Made by a program: the position numbers and the translations under genes
The notes under the pieces: generated by a model
What the model was told of the DNA's origin: nothing
Databases searched by the model: none
What the model saw: only the letters and a program-made list of their open reading frames with translations
Part shown: piece after piece, positions 29,509 to 38,739 of the stretch
How the letters are laid out: every line of letters starts with the position of its first letter
How positions within the stretch are numbered: the stretch's first letter is position 1
Source: an uncultured Verrucomicrobiales bacterium
GTDB lineage: Bacteria; Verrucomicrobiota; Verrucomicrobiia; Verrucomicrobiales; Akkermansiaceae
Length of the DNA: 64,000 bases
NCBI GenBank assembly: GCA_937928735.1
Contig: CALFVF010000010.1
Coordinates: 1-64,000, forward strand
Direction of reading: 5' to 3'

Positions 29509-29635
29509 TAATCATAGTTCCTTTCCATTTTGGATACCGTTCGCACATGCATTTTTCCAAAAAAGAATTTACCTCCTATAAACAGTACCAATTCATGAGG
29601 GGAAGCTCGATTTGACTTCGTTTCTTGTTAAAAAA

Positions 29636-30601
29636 CTACTTCTTCTTCAGCACAAACTCTCGAGCACTCGGTGCATTCTCATCGGGGAAATCTTCTGGAA
29701 TCGGGATCGTCACCTTACCAGTTGCAGCCCATTCTGTACCGCGTAGGAATGAGGTAATGAAGCCAACACCCTCAAAGGCAGGTGTATCATGCCCCAAAGT
29801 TGTGTGAAAGATACGCCCCTTGCCGTAATCGAGCACCATAAGAATAGGCTCATGACGGTCTGTTGGAGCTTTCGGAGTCATGTCCTTGCCAGTCGCAAGA
29901 ATTGTCAGATTCTCCGCGGGTCCACGCAGCATAGCGTAGCACTCGTCTTTTGAACTCAGCCAGACCCTAGGCATTCCCTTTGTGATCGGGTGCTCTGGCT
30001 CACGCACAGTGATGGGAAACTCAGATGCTGGCCCGTGAGCGCCACATTTACCCGGAGAATGATCACGAACAAGTTCCCCTTCATTGGTATAATACACATA
30101 GGGGCCGTCTTTCTTATTTCTACCACCCCAGCCACCAAGACCAATCATCTGATTGTATTCTTTCCATTCTGGGAAACTATTATTCGCGGCATGCACGGAG
30201 ACAAAGCCACCACCCTTCTCCACGTAGCTCTCAAAAGCTTCTTGGACATCTTCTCTCCAGAGAGAGGCCTTCCAGCCGAAGTTAGAAATCACCACGTCAT
30301 AACTTGTGAAATTCGGCGCGAAGTCTGGATCGGGCTTTGGTTTTGCTAAATTCTCTGTTTCACCAGCACCTGCAAACTCCAGAAACGCCTCATGCTTCTC
30401 TGCCTTCCAAGTGTAGCGCGTACGCGCGACCTCCACCTCAAATAGCCCTGTCTGCTCGAGATATTGCTTCATCATCACTGTGGACTTTGGCCAGACAACG
30501 TGATTGTTCTGACCATCCACGATCAAAGCCTTCATCTTTGCCGAGGCCGCGAGAGTACTCACGGAGAAAATGAGTATACAGTAGAGAGAAAATTTCTTCA
30601 T
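29636..30601 (-). CDS. ThuA-domain exported protein
   Basis: A 321-residue protein with a signal peptide (MKKFSLYCILIFSVSTLAASA) and a ThuA domain, a glutamine-amidotransferase-like fold found in exported proteins of Planctomycetes and Verrucomicrobia linked to sugar metabolism. Visible are MKALIVDGQNNH, YDVVISNFGW, GGGFVSVHAANNSF, GKGRIFHTTLGHD and FLRGTEWAATG, all typical of ThuA proteins. The reaction is unknown. It stands alone, its promoter side facing a 350-base intergenic region. Confidence 0.87.
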   Translation of the reverse strand: MKKFSLYCILIFSVSTLAASAKMKALIVDGQNNHVVWPKSTVMMKQYLEQTGLFEVEVARTRYTWKAEKHEAFLEFAGAGETENLAKPKPDPDFAPNFTSYDVVISNFGWKASLWREDVQEAFESYVEKGGGFVSVHAANNSFPEWKEYNQMIGLGGWGGRNKKDGPYVYYTNEGELVRDHSPGKCGAHGPASEFPITVREPEHPITKGMPRVWLSSKDECYAMLRGPAENLTILATGKDMTPKAPTDRHEPILMVLDYGKGRIFHTTLGHDTPAFEGVGFITSFLRGTEWAATGKVTIPIPEDFPDENAPSAREFVLKKK

Positions 30602-30951
30602 AAGAGTCGGTCGTAATTCAGCTAGCAGCTAATACCAACTTACAGATTTAATGTACGTTCTAAAAGCGCCAAATTTAAGATCAGAAACACAACCAAAATT
30701 TGTCCTCACTCTGCATGAGGCCGCATCGAAAATCCACTAGGTAAGAACATCGGTAGAGACCTACCCACCAACAAGTGAGGCCACTGAGGGAGAACTCAGT
30801 GACCTCTAGTACAGAAGCAGCTACCCTGCATTTGAAAAACAAACACACAGGCTACTTCATGCGGTTTGGCAAGAACGTCATAGGCTCTACACAAGCCTTG
30901 TCAACCCTAGTCGAGAGATAGTTGCCCAGCCTCCATCCTGAAAAGAGCACC
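30602..30951. other. Intergenic region with a strong hairpin
   Basis: No gene is supported. A 12-bp near-perfect stem lies at 30777–30806: GAGGCCACTGAG pairs with CTCAGTGACCTC, six-base loop. The single mismatch is C·A on the plus strand but a G·U wobble on the minus strand, so the structure fits a minus-strand RNA, downstream of the DUF2726 gene. No T-run follows. A short TAATACCAA at 30630 recalls the ends of the palindromic element at 34448. Confidence 0.5.
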
Positions 30952-31500
30952 TCACTCACTCGTCGCTTTTCGAGGAGCTGTTGGTAGTCGCCAGGCTTGA
31001 ATCATGTCTTCTCTTAGCTTGGCTGTGTCATAAGCACGAGCGACTTTCACTCTTAGTAGAGGAACGCCGGCCGATTCCAGCGCTTGATTAAAAAAGGCGT
31101 CGCGAGCTTTTCTGGATTCTTTCTCATGAGATCGATCATCTAGCTCGATCGCTAAAATCGGCTTTAGCTCAGTACTATCACATATTAGAAAATCGACGTG
31201 TTTACTCTTAATTCGATTAAATGCTGCTCCCCAGTCTTTCCCTTTCGCGCCTTTTGCAACATTAATGAGATCAGCCAATCTGACTTTCACCATGATGTCT
31301 TGGTCTTTTCTCACCACTTCTTGCAAGGTTTTATAGAATTGAAGTTCTGTGTTTGTTAGCAGGCTATCACATTTTTGGTAGTGATATTCTTTGGGACTAT
31401 TTTTACCACCACTAGCATGACCTGTAGTCAGTATTCGCACTAGCCAGAGTCCTAGCAGCAAGGCTCCTATGAAGATAAGTAGGGAGATAAGTTCTATCAT
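30952..31500 (-). CDS. Membrane-anchored DUF2726 protein (second copy)
   Basis: A 182-residue protein with an N-terminal transmembrane helix (LISLLIFIGALLLGLWLVRI), a short linker and a DUF2726 domain (VDFLICDST...PILAIELDDRSHE, then AGVPLLRVKVARAYD). The ELDDRSH segment is the common form of the family's putative nuclease-like core. The topology would put the domain in the cytoplasm. A second, diverged member is at 6408–7133. Function is unknown. Confidence 0.75.
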   Translation of the reverse strand: MIELISLLIFIGALLLGLWLVRILTTGHASGGKNSPKEYHYQKCDSLLTNTELQFYKTLQEVVRKDQDIMVKVRLADLINVAKGAKGKDWGAAFNRIKSKHVDFLICDSTELKPILAIELDDRSHEKESRKARDAFFNQALESAGVPLLRVKVARAYDTAKLREDMIQAWRLPTAPRKATSE

Positions 31501-31786
31501 TATTACGAGTCTTTCGTTTCTGTTATCTTTTCTATTTTCGTTTCCGCCCTAGGTCTTCTCTGTCGGTGGAGAAGGCAACGAAAACACAATTTATAACTAA
31601 CAAAAATCCAAGTCAACACTAAGTCTAACTTCCTAGATACAACCAGGATAGTACTTTTTAGACAATTCACACTCTTAATTATGTATTTTCACCCTCGCCG
31701 ATGAAAATCCCCTAAAAACGTCGAATTTACTGGCACCAGCACAGAGCATTCTTCAGCCTTTCTTTCTCGTTTCAAACACACCGGCT

Positions 31787-32701
31787 ATGATTATCAAAGT
31801 GGAAGACACATCTGCCATGCGGCTCGATCTCTATTTGGCGGCTCAGCTCCCTGAGCTGACTCGCTCTCGTATTCAGAGCTTGCTGAAATCAGGCGATATT
31901 TTACTCAATGAGCAGTCTGTGAAGCCTAAGGTCTCTGTCTCTACTGGTGATACGATTCGTGTTCATATTCCAGAGCCCGCCCCTGCTGAGGCACAGCCGC
32001 AGCAAATTCCTATTGAGGTACTCCATGAAGACGAGGAGATCATCGTTCTCAATAAAGCCTCAGGTATGGTGGTTCACCCTGCCAATGGCAATGAGGACGG
32101 CACTCTGGTGAATGCTCTGCTCCACCACTGCCACGGCCAGCTCGCAGGTATCGGTGGTGTGCAGCGCCCGGGGATTGTGCATCGCCTGGATAAAGACACT
32201 TCCGGCTGCATTGTTGTCGCAAAGACCGATGCCGCGCACCAGAGCCTGGTCAACCAGTTCGCTCAGCGAGAAACCAGTAAGCAGTACCTCACTGTGGTAG
32301 AGGGATGTCCTAATCTTGAGGAAGATACGATTTTCACAAATATCGGGAGGCACCCTGTAAATCGCCTCAAGATGGCCGTTGTGAATCCCGGCAGTGGTAA
32401 GTCAGCGATCACGGATTATCGTGTACTTGGCCATGATGAGTCTAAAGAGAGCTCACTGATTCTCTGCGATATTCACACTGGTAGAACACACCAGATACGT
32501 GTACATATGCTGCATCTAGGCTGCCCGATTCTGGGTGACCCCATCTACGCGAAGCCTCAACGCCAGAAATCCCAGCCAGGGCGTCTGATGCTCCACGCGA
32601 GACACTTGGAGCTGACACACCCAGTGAGTGGAAAGCGCATGAAATTTAGCGCACCTATACCGCAGGAATACCAGCCTTGGGCAGAACAATTTCTCCCATA
32701 A
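31787..32701 (+). CDS. RluA-family pseudouridine synthase
   Basis: Converts uridine to pseudouridine in RNA. The 304-residue protein has an N-terminal S4 RNA-binding domain (MRLDLYLAAQLPELTRSRIQ, 11–30) and the catalytic domain with Asp135 in HRLDKDTSG. The length and S4 domain suggest the RluD type (23S rRNA helix 69), but RluC and others cannot be excluded. Start at ATG 31787, no Shine-Dalgarno sequence. Confidence 0.92.
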   Translation: MIIKVEDTSAMRLDLYLAAQLPELTRSRIQSLLKSGDILLNEQSVKPKVSVSTGDTIRVHIPEPAPAEAQPQQIPIEVLHEDEEIIVLNKASGMVVHPANGNEDGTLVNALLHHCHGQLAGIGGVQRPGIVHRLDKDTSGCIVVAKTDAAHQSLVNQFAQRETSKQYLTVVEGCPNLEEDTIFTNIGRHPVNRLKMAVVNPGSGKSAITDYRVLGHDESKESSLILCDIHTGRTHQIRVHMLHLGCPILGDPIYAKPQRQKSQPGRLMLHARHLELTHPVSGKRMKFSAPIPQEYQPWAEQFLP

Positions 32702-32920
32702 TGTGTGTGTTTGCTGCCTGCTTTTCACTCCGTTCTTTCCATTGGGAAACGCCTGCGGAGTCTATAGCGTGGCGAGGAATTTGAGTGTTGCCGCTTCCTA
32801 GTGTTGACTTCCCGTGCGAGAGCTCACACTCTCTGCCAAGCATTTTCGAGGAGCTCTCATTTCACTAGTTTTTACAGATCTGGGAGCCTCTTAGTTAAAC
32901 CATAAATTATTATTCTGATC

Positions 32921-34303
32921 ATGTCATACGACCTTATAGTTATCGGTGGAGGCCCTGCTGGCTACGTTGCTGCCATTCGCGGCGCTCAGCTAGGCAAAAA
33001 AGTAGCTTGTGTGGAAATGGACCGTGCTGGTGGCACTTGTCTCAATTGGGGCTGTATCCCGACGAAAGCACTCCTAAAGAATGCAGAGCTCTATCAAACA
33101 CTGACAAAAAAGGCGAAAGAGTTCGGCCTGAGCTTTGAGAACCTCCAGTACGACTGGGGTAATGTGATTAGCCGCTCGCGTAAAGTCTCCACACGCCTCG
33201 CTGGTGGCATCGAATTTCTCTTCAAAAAGAACAAGGTCGATTACGTCCGTGGTGCTGGCAGCATCACAGGTGACAACCAAGTGGAAGTCACTGCCGCTGA
33301 TGGCAGCAAGCAAACACTCGAGGGTGCTAACATCATTGTCTCCACAGGCTGTAAGTCACGTGAGCTTCCTCCTCTACCTTTCAATGGTAAGTCTGTGATT
33401 TCCTCCAAAGAAGCTATGGTGCTTGAGCAGCAGCCAAAGGACATGGTTATTATTGGAGCTGGCGCGATTGGTGTTGAGTTTGCTTATATTTACAATGCTT
33501 TTGGCACGAAGGTCACAATTATCGAGATGATGCCAAACCTCCTTCCTGTCGAAGATGATGAAGTCGGTGCTGCTCTCACGAAGTCATTCACTAAACAAGG
33601 CATCAACTGTCTAACAAGTGCTAAAGTCGTAGGCACTCAGGACAATGGCGACTCTGTGACTCTCACGATCGAGACAGCAAAGGGTACTCAAGAAGTCACC
33701 GCAGAAGTCTGCCTGGTAGCCATTGGTGTCGCACCGGTTCTACCTGCTGGCACTCAGCCAGAACTCTGCGAGCGTGGATTTATTAAAGTCGGTGATCGCT
33801 ATGAAACAAGTCTCCCTAACGTCTATGCTGTGGGTGATATTTCAGGCCCTCCGTGGCTTGCACACACAGCTTCTTTTGAGGCGATTCAATGTGTCGAAGG
33901 TCTCTTTGTGGATGGTCACACACCGCGCAAGGTGGGTAACTTCCCTGGTTGCACTTACGCTCACCCTCAAGTTGCTTCTGTGGGTAAAACAGAAAGAGCG
34001 CTGAAAGAAGAAGGTGTGGATTACAAGGTCGGTAACTTCCCCTTCTCAGCCATTGGCAAAGCACAAGCTGCAGGTGATACAGAGGGCTTTGTGAAGCTTC
34101 TCTTTGGTAAGGAACATGGTGAGCTGCTCGGCGCTCACATCATTGGTGAGAATGCGACTGAGCTGATTGCTGAAATGGGTCTTGCTCTCGAAATGGAGTG
34201 CACCACAGATGAGATTCATTCAACGATCCACGCCCACCCGACTCTCGCAGAGGCGATTCATGAGGCCACTCTTGATGCGGATGGTCACGCGATCCACTTC
34301 TAG
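32921..34303 (+). CDS. lpdA: Dihydrolipoyl dehydrogenase
   Basis: A 460-residue flavoprotein that reoxidises dihydrolipoyl groups of 2-oxoacid dehydrogenases and of GcvH. The N-terminal FAD motif GGGPAGYVAA, the redox disulphide GGTCLNWGC (Cys40, Cys45), the NAD motif VIIGAGAIGVEF and the catalytic His in HAHPTLAEA are present. No E1/E2 genes are adjacent, so it may be the shared E3, including the L-protein of the glycine cleavage system encoded at 7–11.7 kb. A good terminator follows. Confidence 0.96.
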   Translation: MSYDLIVIGGGPAGYVAAIRGAQLGKKVACVEMDRAGGTCLNWGCIPTKALLKNAELYQTLTKKAKEFGLSFENLQYDWGNVISRSRKVSTRLAGGIEFLFKKNKVDYVRGAGSITGDNQVEVTAADGSKQTLEGANIIVSTGCKSRELPPLPFNGKSVISSKEAMVLEQQPKDMVIIGAGAIGVEFAYIYNAFGTKVTIIEMMPNLLPVEDDEVGAALTKSFTKQGINCLTSAKVVGTQDNGDSVTLTIETAKGTQEVTAEVCLVAIGVAPVLPAGTQPELCERGFIKVGDRYETSLPNVYAVGDISGPPWLAHTASFEAIQCVEGLFVDGHTPRKVGNFPGCTYAHPQVASVGKTERALKEEGVDYKVGNFPFSAIGKAQAAGDTEGFVKLLFGKEHGELLGAHIIGENATELIAEMGLALEMECTTDEIHSTIHAHPTLAEAIHEATLDADGHAIHF

Positions 34304-34333
34304 TAGTAATCTCGTATAACAAATCGAATTTCC

Positions 34334-34366
34334 AAGCGGCTTCCATGATGAAGTCGCTTTTTCTTT
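34334..34366 (+). terminator. Intrinsic terminator of lpdA
   Basis: AAGCGGCTTC (34334–34343) pairs with GAAGTCGCTT (34350–34359), ten pairs with one G·U and a six-base loop. It is followed by TTTCTTTG, starting 31 bases after the stop. Confidence 0.8.
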
Positions 34367-34447
34367 GTCCTTGCTGAGGTGAAAAGACCTTCTGTGTACC
34401 TGCAAGTTAGAAGCCTAACACACTCGCAGCAAATTCATTTCTGCATC

Positions 34448-34609
34448 TAATACCAATGAGGAAAACTAACTGGTAGAAAGGGCGAAGAAATTTGGTGGGA
34501 GATCAAGGCGGAACCCATCGGTGATGCGAGTATCTCCGATGGGTGACAACGATGGTATCTCGTCAAAGATCTAGCGAATTATACCAGATAGTTTTTTGAG
34601 TTGGTATAA
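34448..34609. repeat. 162-bp imperfect palindromic element (MITE- or ERIC-like candidate)
   Basis: The two halves are reverse complements at equal spacing without gaps. The outer 28 bases match well (TAATACCA and CTGGTA conserved, plus AAACT), and the central 9 bases ACCCATCGG/CCGATGGGT plus GAT/ATC form a perfect core centred exactly on the element midpoint (34528.5). Regions between outer and core are diverged. Each outer arm also holds its own inverted repeat TACCA-N15-TGGTA. The trinucleotide TAA flanks TACCAA on the left and TTGGTA on the right, as a possible 3-bp target duplication. It lies between the lpdA terminator and the ubiE stop codon and encodes nothing. No second full copy was found in this window. 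Confidence 0.7.
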
Positions 34610-34620
34610 CCAGCGCTAGA

Positions 34621-35292
34621 CTACACCACTGCCGTGTAGATCGAGGCGATACCTCCGCTCAAGGGCTCGACCTTCACCTCACTGTAGCCCTGTTTTGTGA
34701 TCAACTCACACATCGCCGTGCCTGAGGGAAAGTCTCCGATAGATCCCGCCAAGTACTGATAGGCGCCACCCTCACCGGTGAGAGCTCCTGCGACCTTGGG
34801 TAAAACGTGATTCAGATAGAGTCCGTAGGGCTTTTTAAGAAGTCCTTCTGGAGTGGAGAAATCAAGCACTAACAGGTGCCCTCCTGGGCGAATCACACGC
34901 CGCATCTCACTGAGTGCGGCTGGATAATCTGCCATATTTCTAAGACCAAAGGCAACTGTAAGCACATCACAACTATCGCTCTCAAAGGGCATATTCATAG
35001 CGTCCACCACCATGGTTTGCTTCACGCCACGAGAGGTCGCATGCGTGAGCATTTCGGGACAGAAATCAGAAGCGACAAGATCTGTCTCTGGACACACTCT
35101 CTGAATTTCGAGTGCTAAGTCGCCCGTTCCTGTGGCGACATCTAACAAAACCTCTGGAGCCCACTCCATAATAATCTGGCCGACTCGCTTCCGCCAGAGA
35201 ATATCTGTCCCAAGGCTGAGAACATGATTCGTCACCACGTAGCGGTCAGCGATTTTACTAAAGGCGTTTTTGACGAACTTAGGATCTTGCAT
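34621..35292 (-). CDS. ubiE: Ubiquinone/menaquinone C-methyltransferase
   Basis: A 223-residue SAM-dependent methyltransferase for quinone biosynthesis. The signature segment (NHVLSLGTDILWRKR, near 20–34) and the SAM-binding LLDVATGTGDLA are visible, as are GLRNMADY and the C-terminal GGIASIYTAV. No demethylation partner genes are close, so whether the product is menaquinone or ubiquinone cannot be told; Verrucomicrobia usually make menaquinone. The palindromic element begins 11 bases after the stop. Confidence 0.93.
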   Translation of the reverse strand: MQDPKFVKNAFSKIADRYVVTNHVLSLGTDILWRKRVGQIIMEWAPEVLLDVATGTGDLALEIQRVCPETDLVASDFCPEMLTHATSRGVKQTMVVDAMNMPFESDSCDVLTVAFGLRNMADYPAALSEMRRVIRPGGHLLVLDFSTPEGLLKKPYGLYLNHVLPKVAGALTGEGGAYQYLAGSIGDFPSGTAMCELITKQGYSEVKVEPLSGGIASIYTAVV

Positions 35293-35319
35293 AGGAATAT
35301 TTCTTGCTTATCAGGGTCT

Positions 35320-35802
35320 TTATTGATCAGGGTCTGGTAGGATATCGGTGTAGAGACTCGGGGTGCTCCCGGGGATCTCTATGGCTCCTATGGCTTTTTC
35401 ATAAAATTCTCTAGGGCCCACACCTCCGATCATACCATAGATATAGCCTCGCTCACGCAGATCTTCCATGGCACGAAAGAGTAGTGCCTTGCCGATACCT
35501 GTCCCGCGAGCGGCCTCTCCTACTCCTGTGGGGCCATAGAAACCTTTCGCTGTCGTTTCAACACAAGCAAAACCAAGTATTTTCTTCTCTTTCGTCGCTA
35601 TGTAACAACTCACTGGCTGGCGAGAAAAGGCGATCTTCACCTCACTCACCCACTTCGGGGAAAAATGCTTCGCTACCCAGTCTGCCACGATATGTCTCTC
35701 ATACGCCCGCGCTCTGCGCAGTATCACTCCCTGATCCGATACCCTTTGATAGAGAGCTGTACTCTCTGGTAACTTCGTGAGGTGAACGAGCATATCAATC
35801 AT
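35320..35802 (-). CDS. GNAT-family N-acetyltransferase
   Basis: A 160-residue acetyltransferase with the coenzyme A loop EAARGTGIGKALL at about 96–108 and the following helix and strand of the GNAT fold. The substrate is unknown. It ends 27 bases before ubiE on the same strand, so co-transcription is likely. The stop region contains an imperfect duplication of ATCAGGGTCT at about 35310–35335. Confidence 0.82.
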   Translation of the reverse strand: MIDMLVHLTKLPESTALYQRVSDQGVILRRARAYERHIVADWVAKHFSPKWVSEVKIAFSRQPVSCYIATKEKKILGFACVETTAKGFYGPTGVGEAARGTGIGKALLFRAMEDLRERGYIYGMIGGVGPREFYEKAIGAIEIPGSTPSLYTDILPDPDQ

Positions 35803-35840
35803 GACTCTATAGTTAATTGAGGTTGATTAAAATGGCGAGA

Positions 35841-36551
35841 CTACAAACCCAAAATCTCTAAAAACGGCCAGGCCTCAATCTCTTCTTGGCCATAGATCAC
35901 ATCAGTGAGCACACTCACGCCTGTCATTTCCTCAATGATACCTTTATTGGTGATAGTGGCTGTTTCCATCTCATCGACTAAATTATTAAACACCATTCCC
36001 ACTGGCTCGAGACCATAGCTGCGAATTGAGTCAATTGTTAGCATGGCGTGATTGAGCGCTCCGAGTTTATTGCCCACCACTAGTAGCACTGGTAAGCCGA
36101 GGGAAACGGCGAGCTCTGGCACTCCATAGGCCTCCCCCTTGATAGGAACACGCCAGCCACCCACTCCCTCAGTAACCACGTAGTTATGCTTCGCCGCCAG
36201 AGCTTCGTAGCCATCTTGTAGTTCCTTGGGCTCGATGACTCGGTTCTCAAACATCGCAGCTACATGAGGTGCTGCGGGTGTCTTCATCCAGACTGGATTC
36301 ACCTCGTCGACAGTCACCACATCCTGAGAGGCTGCACTCAGCGCCAATGCGTCATTACGGTCTCCGCAGCATAATGGCTTATAGCCTACTGCATCCACTC
36401 GCTCAGCACGCAGTGCCTGGAGGATCAACGAGCTGACATAGGTCTTCCCACAGTCTGTGTCTGTGCCTGTGATAAAGAGACCCTTCGGTGGCTTAGGCTG
36501 CTCAAGTTGACTTGGTTCAGCGGGCTGGCTTGGTTGGCTCGGATGACTCAT
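35841..36551 (-). CDS. bioD: Dethiobiotin synthetase
   Basis: ATP-dependent closure of diaminopelargonic acid with CO2 to dethiobiotin. The 236-residue protein has the P-loop GTDTDCGKTY near residue 30 and the conserved EGVGGWRVPI segment. The N-terminal 20 residues are a Ser/Gln/Pro-rich low-complexity extension (SQPSQPAEPSQ). No other biotin gene is adjacent. GNAT and ubiE follow on the same strand. Confidence 0.93.
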   Translation of the reverse strand: MSHPSQPSQPAEPSQLEQPKPPKGLFITGTDTDCGKTYVSSLILQALRAERVDAVGYKPLCCGDRNDALALSAASQDVVTVDEVNPVWMKTPAAPHVAAMFENRVIEPKELQDGYEALAAKHNYVVTEGVGGWRVPIKGEAYGVPELAVSLGLPVLLVVGNKLGALNHAMLTIDSIRSYGLEPVGMVFNNLVDEMETATITNKGIIEEMTGVSVLTDVIYGQEEIEAWPFLEILGL

Positions 36552-36687
36552 AGCGTTCTGGTGAAACTACATGGTCTAGCTGCTCTGAAATGGCAACTGC
36601 TTTCTAGGTCTTCAGAGCTCTCGCTACACCTATACATAATCTGGGTTTATCATCGCCATTGGAAACAGTCTTACCTTAGGCTCATCT

Positions 36688-37938
36688 ATGATCATGAATG
36701 CCCGGCATGAGCCTCAATTTATTTTCCTTCGTTACAGTGACAACTTTGTCCTCAGCTTTTTCTTAGCTTTTCTCTTCACGCTATGTTCTCAGGCTAAGGA
36801 AACTCAGGAAGTTGACTCCATTTCACTCCAACAAATCAGTTCTGTAAATACCTCAAAAAACACGGTGTCTATGACTGTTCATGACATCAATGGTCGTCAT
36901 TTCCTCTACACAGGTGGCAGTGCCAAGGAAATTGAAGTCTTCTCAGTCAGTCATCAGGGCGAGCTAGAGTTTCTAAAGTCCTTTGAACTCTGGGAAAGAA
37001 AAGGCCCGACTCGAGGCCTTGTCGCCAGTAAGATCGGAGACACTCATTACCTCTTTGTTGGTAATAAATTCGGCAATGCGGTGGAAGTTCACCGTATCGA
37101 TCAGAATGGTATGCTGGAGCGAGTCTTTGTGCAGGAAGACACAGACGAGATGCACCTCGGTGTCGTCATTACCTTAGATGTCGTCCACCTCAGTGGCATT
37201 CCCTATCTCTATGTGGGAGGTTTAGAAGAGACCCCGGGACTAAGTAGCTTTCGTATTCACGATGATGGCAGGCTCGAGCACATCCAGTCCACACCTGATG
37301 ATGAAGAGATCTTCACGGATGGGATCATCGGGATGTCTACCCATACCATTGAGGGGCAGACCTATCTCTTCACAGGTGGTTTTCAGGACAGTGGGGTGAG
37401 TAGTTTTCGCCTCATGGAGGGTGGTGGTTTTCAAAACGTGAGTAATATCAAAGACGACCACACGATGTTTCTCAATGGTACTTATCCTGTCATTTCTGCC
37501 CAGATAGGAAAGCGCCACTTCGTGATCACTGGGCACAGGCACCACATTTACTATAAGAACTCTGACTTTATTAAGAAAAAAGGATTCTACTACCATGGAG
37601 ATGGCATCACTGTCTTTCAGGTGAACACAGAGGGAGAACTCCTGCCGCGTGCCGTCATGCAGGGTGACTCTCGTACTCTAATTAAGGGGCAGACACGCTT
37701 GGGCTCACTGTCTCTTGATGAATCACGCACACTAGTCGCTGCTGCCACCAGAGATGATGAGAGTATCCAACTCTGCTACTTAGAGGAAACAGGGCTTCTC
37801 ACACCAGTCTACGCCCACCATGTCGGATTCCCTATCTACTACGCGATGCAGATGGCGCGTATAAAAGGGCAGGCCTTTCTCTTCGCCGCCTCCCTAAAAG
37901 ATCCTAGACTAGTCTCCTACAAAATAGAGCACCCGTAG
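36688..37938 (+). CDS. Exported beta-propeller-like protein
   Basis: A 416-residue protein with an N-terminal hydrophobic signal segment (FVLSFFLAFLFTLCSQA, about 25–41). The rest consists of repeated units of about 45–55 residues in which a strand with DINGRHFLYTGG, ISGIPYLYVGG or IEGQTYLFTGG-like sequence recurs. This indicates a beta-propeller of the 6-phosphogluconolactonase/YVTN-like type. Reaction and ligand are unknown. It has a cytoplasmic-side Arg before the signal, and an alternative start at 36694 would leave the same mature protein. Confidence 0.65.
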   Translation: MIMNARHEPQFIFLRYSDNFVLSFFLAFLFTLCSQAKETQEVDSISLQQISSVNTSKNTVSMTVHDINGRHFLYTGGSAKEIEVFSVSHQGELEFLKSFELWERKGPTRGLVASKIGDTHYLFVGNKFGNAVEVHRIDQNGMLERVFVQEDTDEMHLGVVITLDVVHLSGIPYLYVGGLEETPGLSSFRIHDDGRLEHIQSTPDDEEIFTDGIIGMSTHTIEGQTYLFTGGFQDSGVSSFRLMEGGGFQNVSNIKDDHTMFLNGTYPVISAQIGKRHFVITGHRHHIYYKNSDFIKKKGFYYHGDGITVFQVNTEGELLPRAVMQGDSRTLIKGQTRLGSLSLDESRTLVAAATRDDESIQLCYLEETGLLTPVYAHHVGFPIYYAMQMARIKGQAFLFAASLKDPRLVSYKIEHP

Positions 37939-37975
37939 TAGGATTTTCACAAAATTCTTTAGGGGTTAAAAATAT

Positions 37976-38375
37976 GCATCGCTCCCCTATAAGCCAGATT
38001 CTGTCCACCTCGAAATGAGGCTGTGTGGCCATTTGTCTTATCCCGTAAACGAGATACCCTACCGAAGTAGCAGTGCGACTATTACCCGGAGATTCTATTC
38101 GGACGGGCGACCCTTCTCCTGTTTTGTCTTGCAGCACGTGGGGTTTACCATGCCTCCTCAGTCACCCTTGGAGCGGTGGGCTCTTACCCCACCCTTTCAC
38201 CCTTACCTGTTCCCAGAGGGTCATCGGCGGTATACTTTCTGCGGCACTTTCCGTCCAGCGACTCTTCTAAGCCACTGTCCCTCATTTGCATGAGGCACGT
38301 CACCCTATGCTGTCTGGACTTTCCTCGACTCCTCTTCCTTACGAAAGGGAACCGCGACCACCCAGGGAGCGATGC
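37976..38375 (-). ncRNA. rnpB: RNase P RNA, bacterial type A
   Basis: Read on the minus strand, the 5′ end GCATCGCTCCC and the 3′ end GGGAGCGATGC form helix P1. The highly conserved GAGGAAAGTCCGGAC follows the 5′ end, and near the 3′ end the ACAGAATCTGGCTTAT segment closes P4. Length is about 400 bases. A T-run (ATTTTTAA) lies just after the 3′ end. This RNA is the catalytic subunit that matures tRNA 5′ ends; the protein partner rnpA is not in the window. Confidence 0.93.
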
Positions 38376-38739
38376 GGCGCTAACTAGTAGTCAGCTGCTT
38401 AGAATGTCAAGAATATCCCAGTTTGGTAAGAAAGCTAAACAAGAGTGAGAAAGCACTACGGTCGTACGTGACTTTCATCTTTAAAAGTAGATCCAACAGC
38501 TCTCAACCACCAAAAAAAGTGTTACAATTTAGAAGTAAAAATAAATTTAAACCATTGTTTAACAGAGAATTATCAATATAGAATTTCCACAATAAGTACA
38601 TTTTAGCAACACAGACACTTCAGATCGAAGCCGAACATAAAAACACAAAAAAGCACCCTAAGGAGCAAGTCCTAGAGTGCTTAGAAAGTCAATTTCGCTT
38701 AGTGCTCGTAAGGCGCTAAACTGTTATATCAGGCTGTGT
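38376..38739. other. A/T-rich intergenic region between rnpB and tal
   Basis: No gene is supported. It carries the rnpB promoter side and the tal terminator at 38645–38692. The middle part (38460–38640) is A/T-rich with no further structure that I recognise. Confidence 0.5.
38645..38692 (-). terminator. Intrinsic terminator of tal
   Basis: On the minus strand AAGCACTCTAGGA pairs with TCCTTAGGGTGCTT with small interruptions and is followed by TTTTTTGTG. It lies about 50 bases after the tal stop codon. Confidence 0.75.

Noticed and set aside
30630-30638. TAATACCAA as a second copy of the palindromic element
   Set aside because: Only nine bases match and no TTGGTA mate occurs within the next 200 bases.
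38015-38448. Protein-coding frames over 38.0–38.4 kb
   Set aside because: The region is the RNase P RNA; the frames are accidental.
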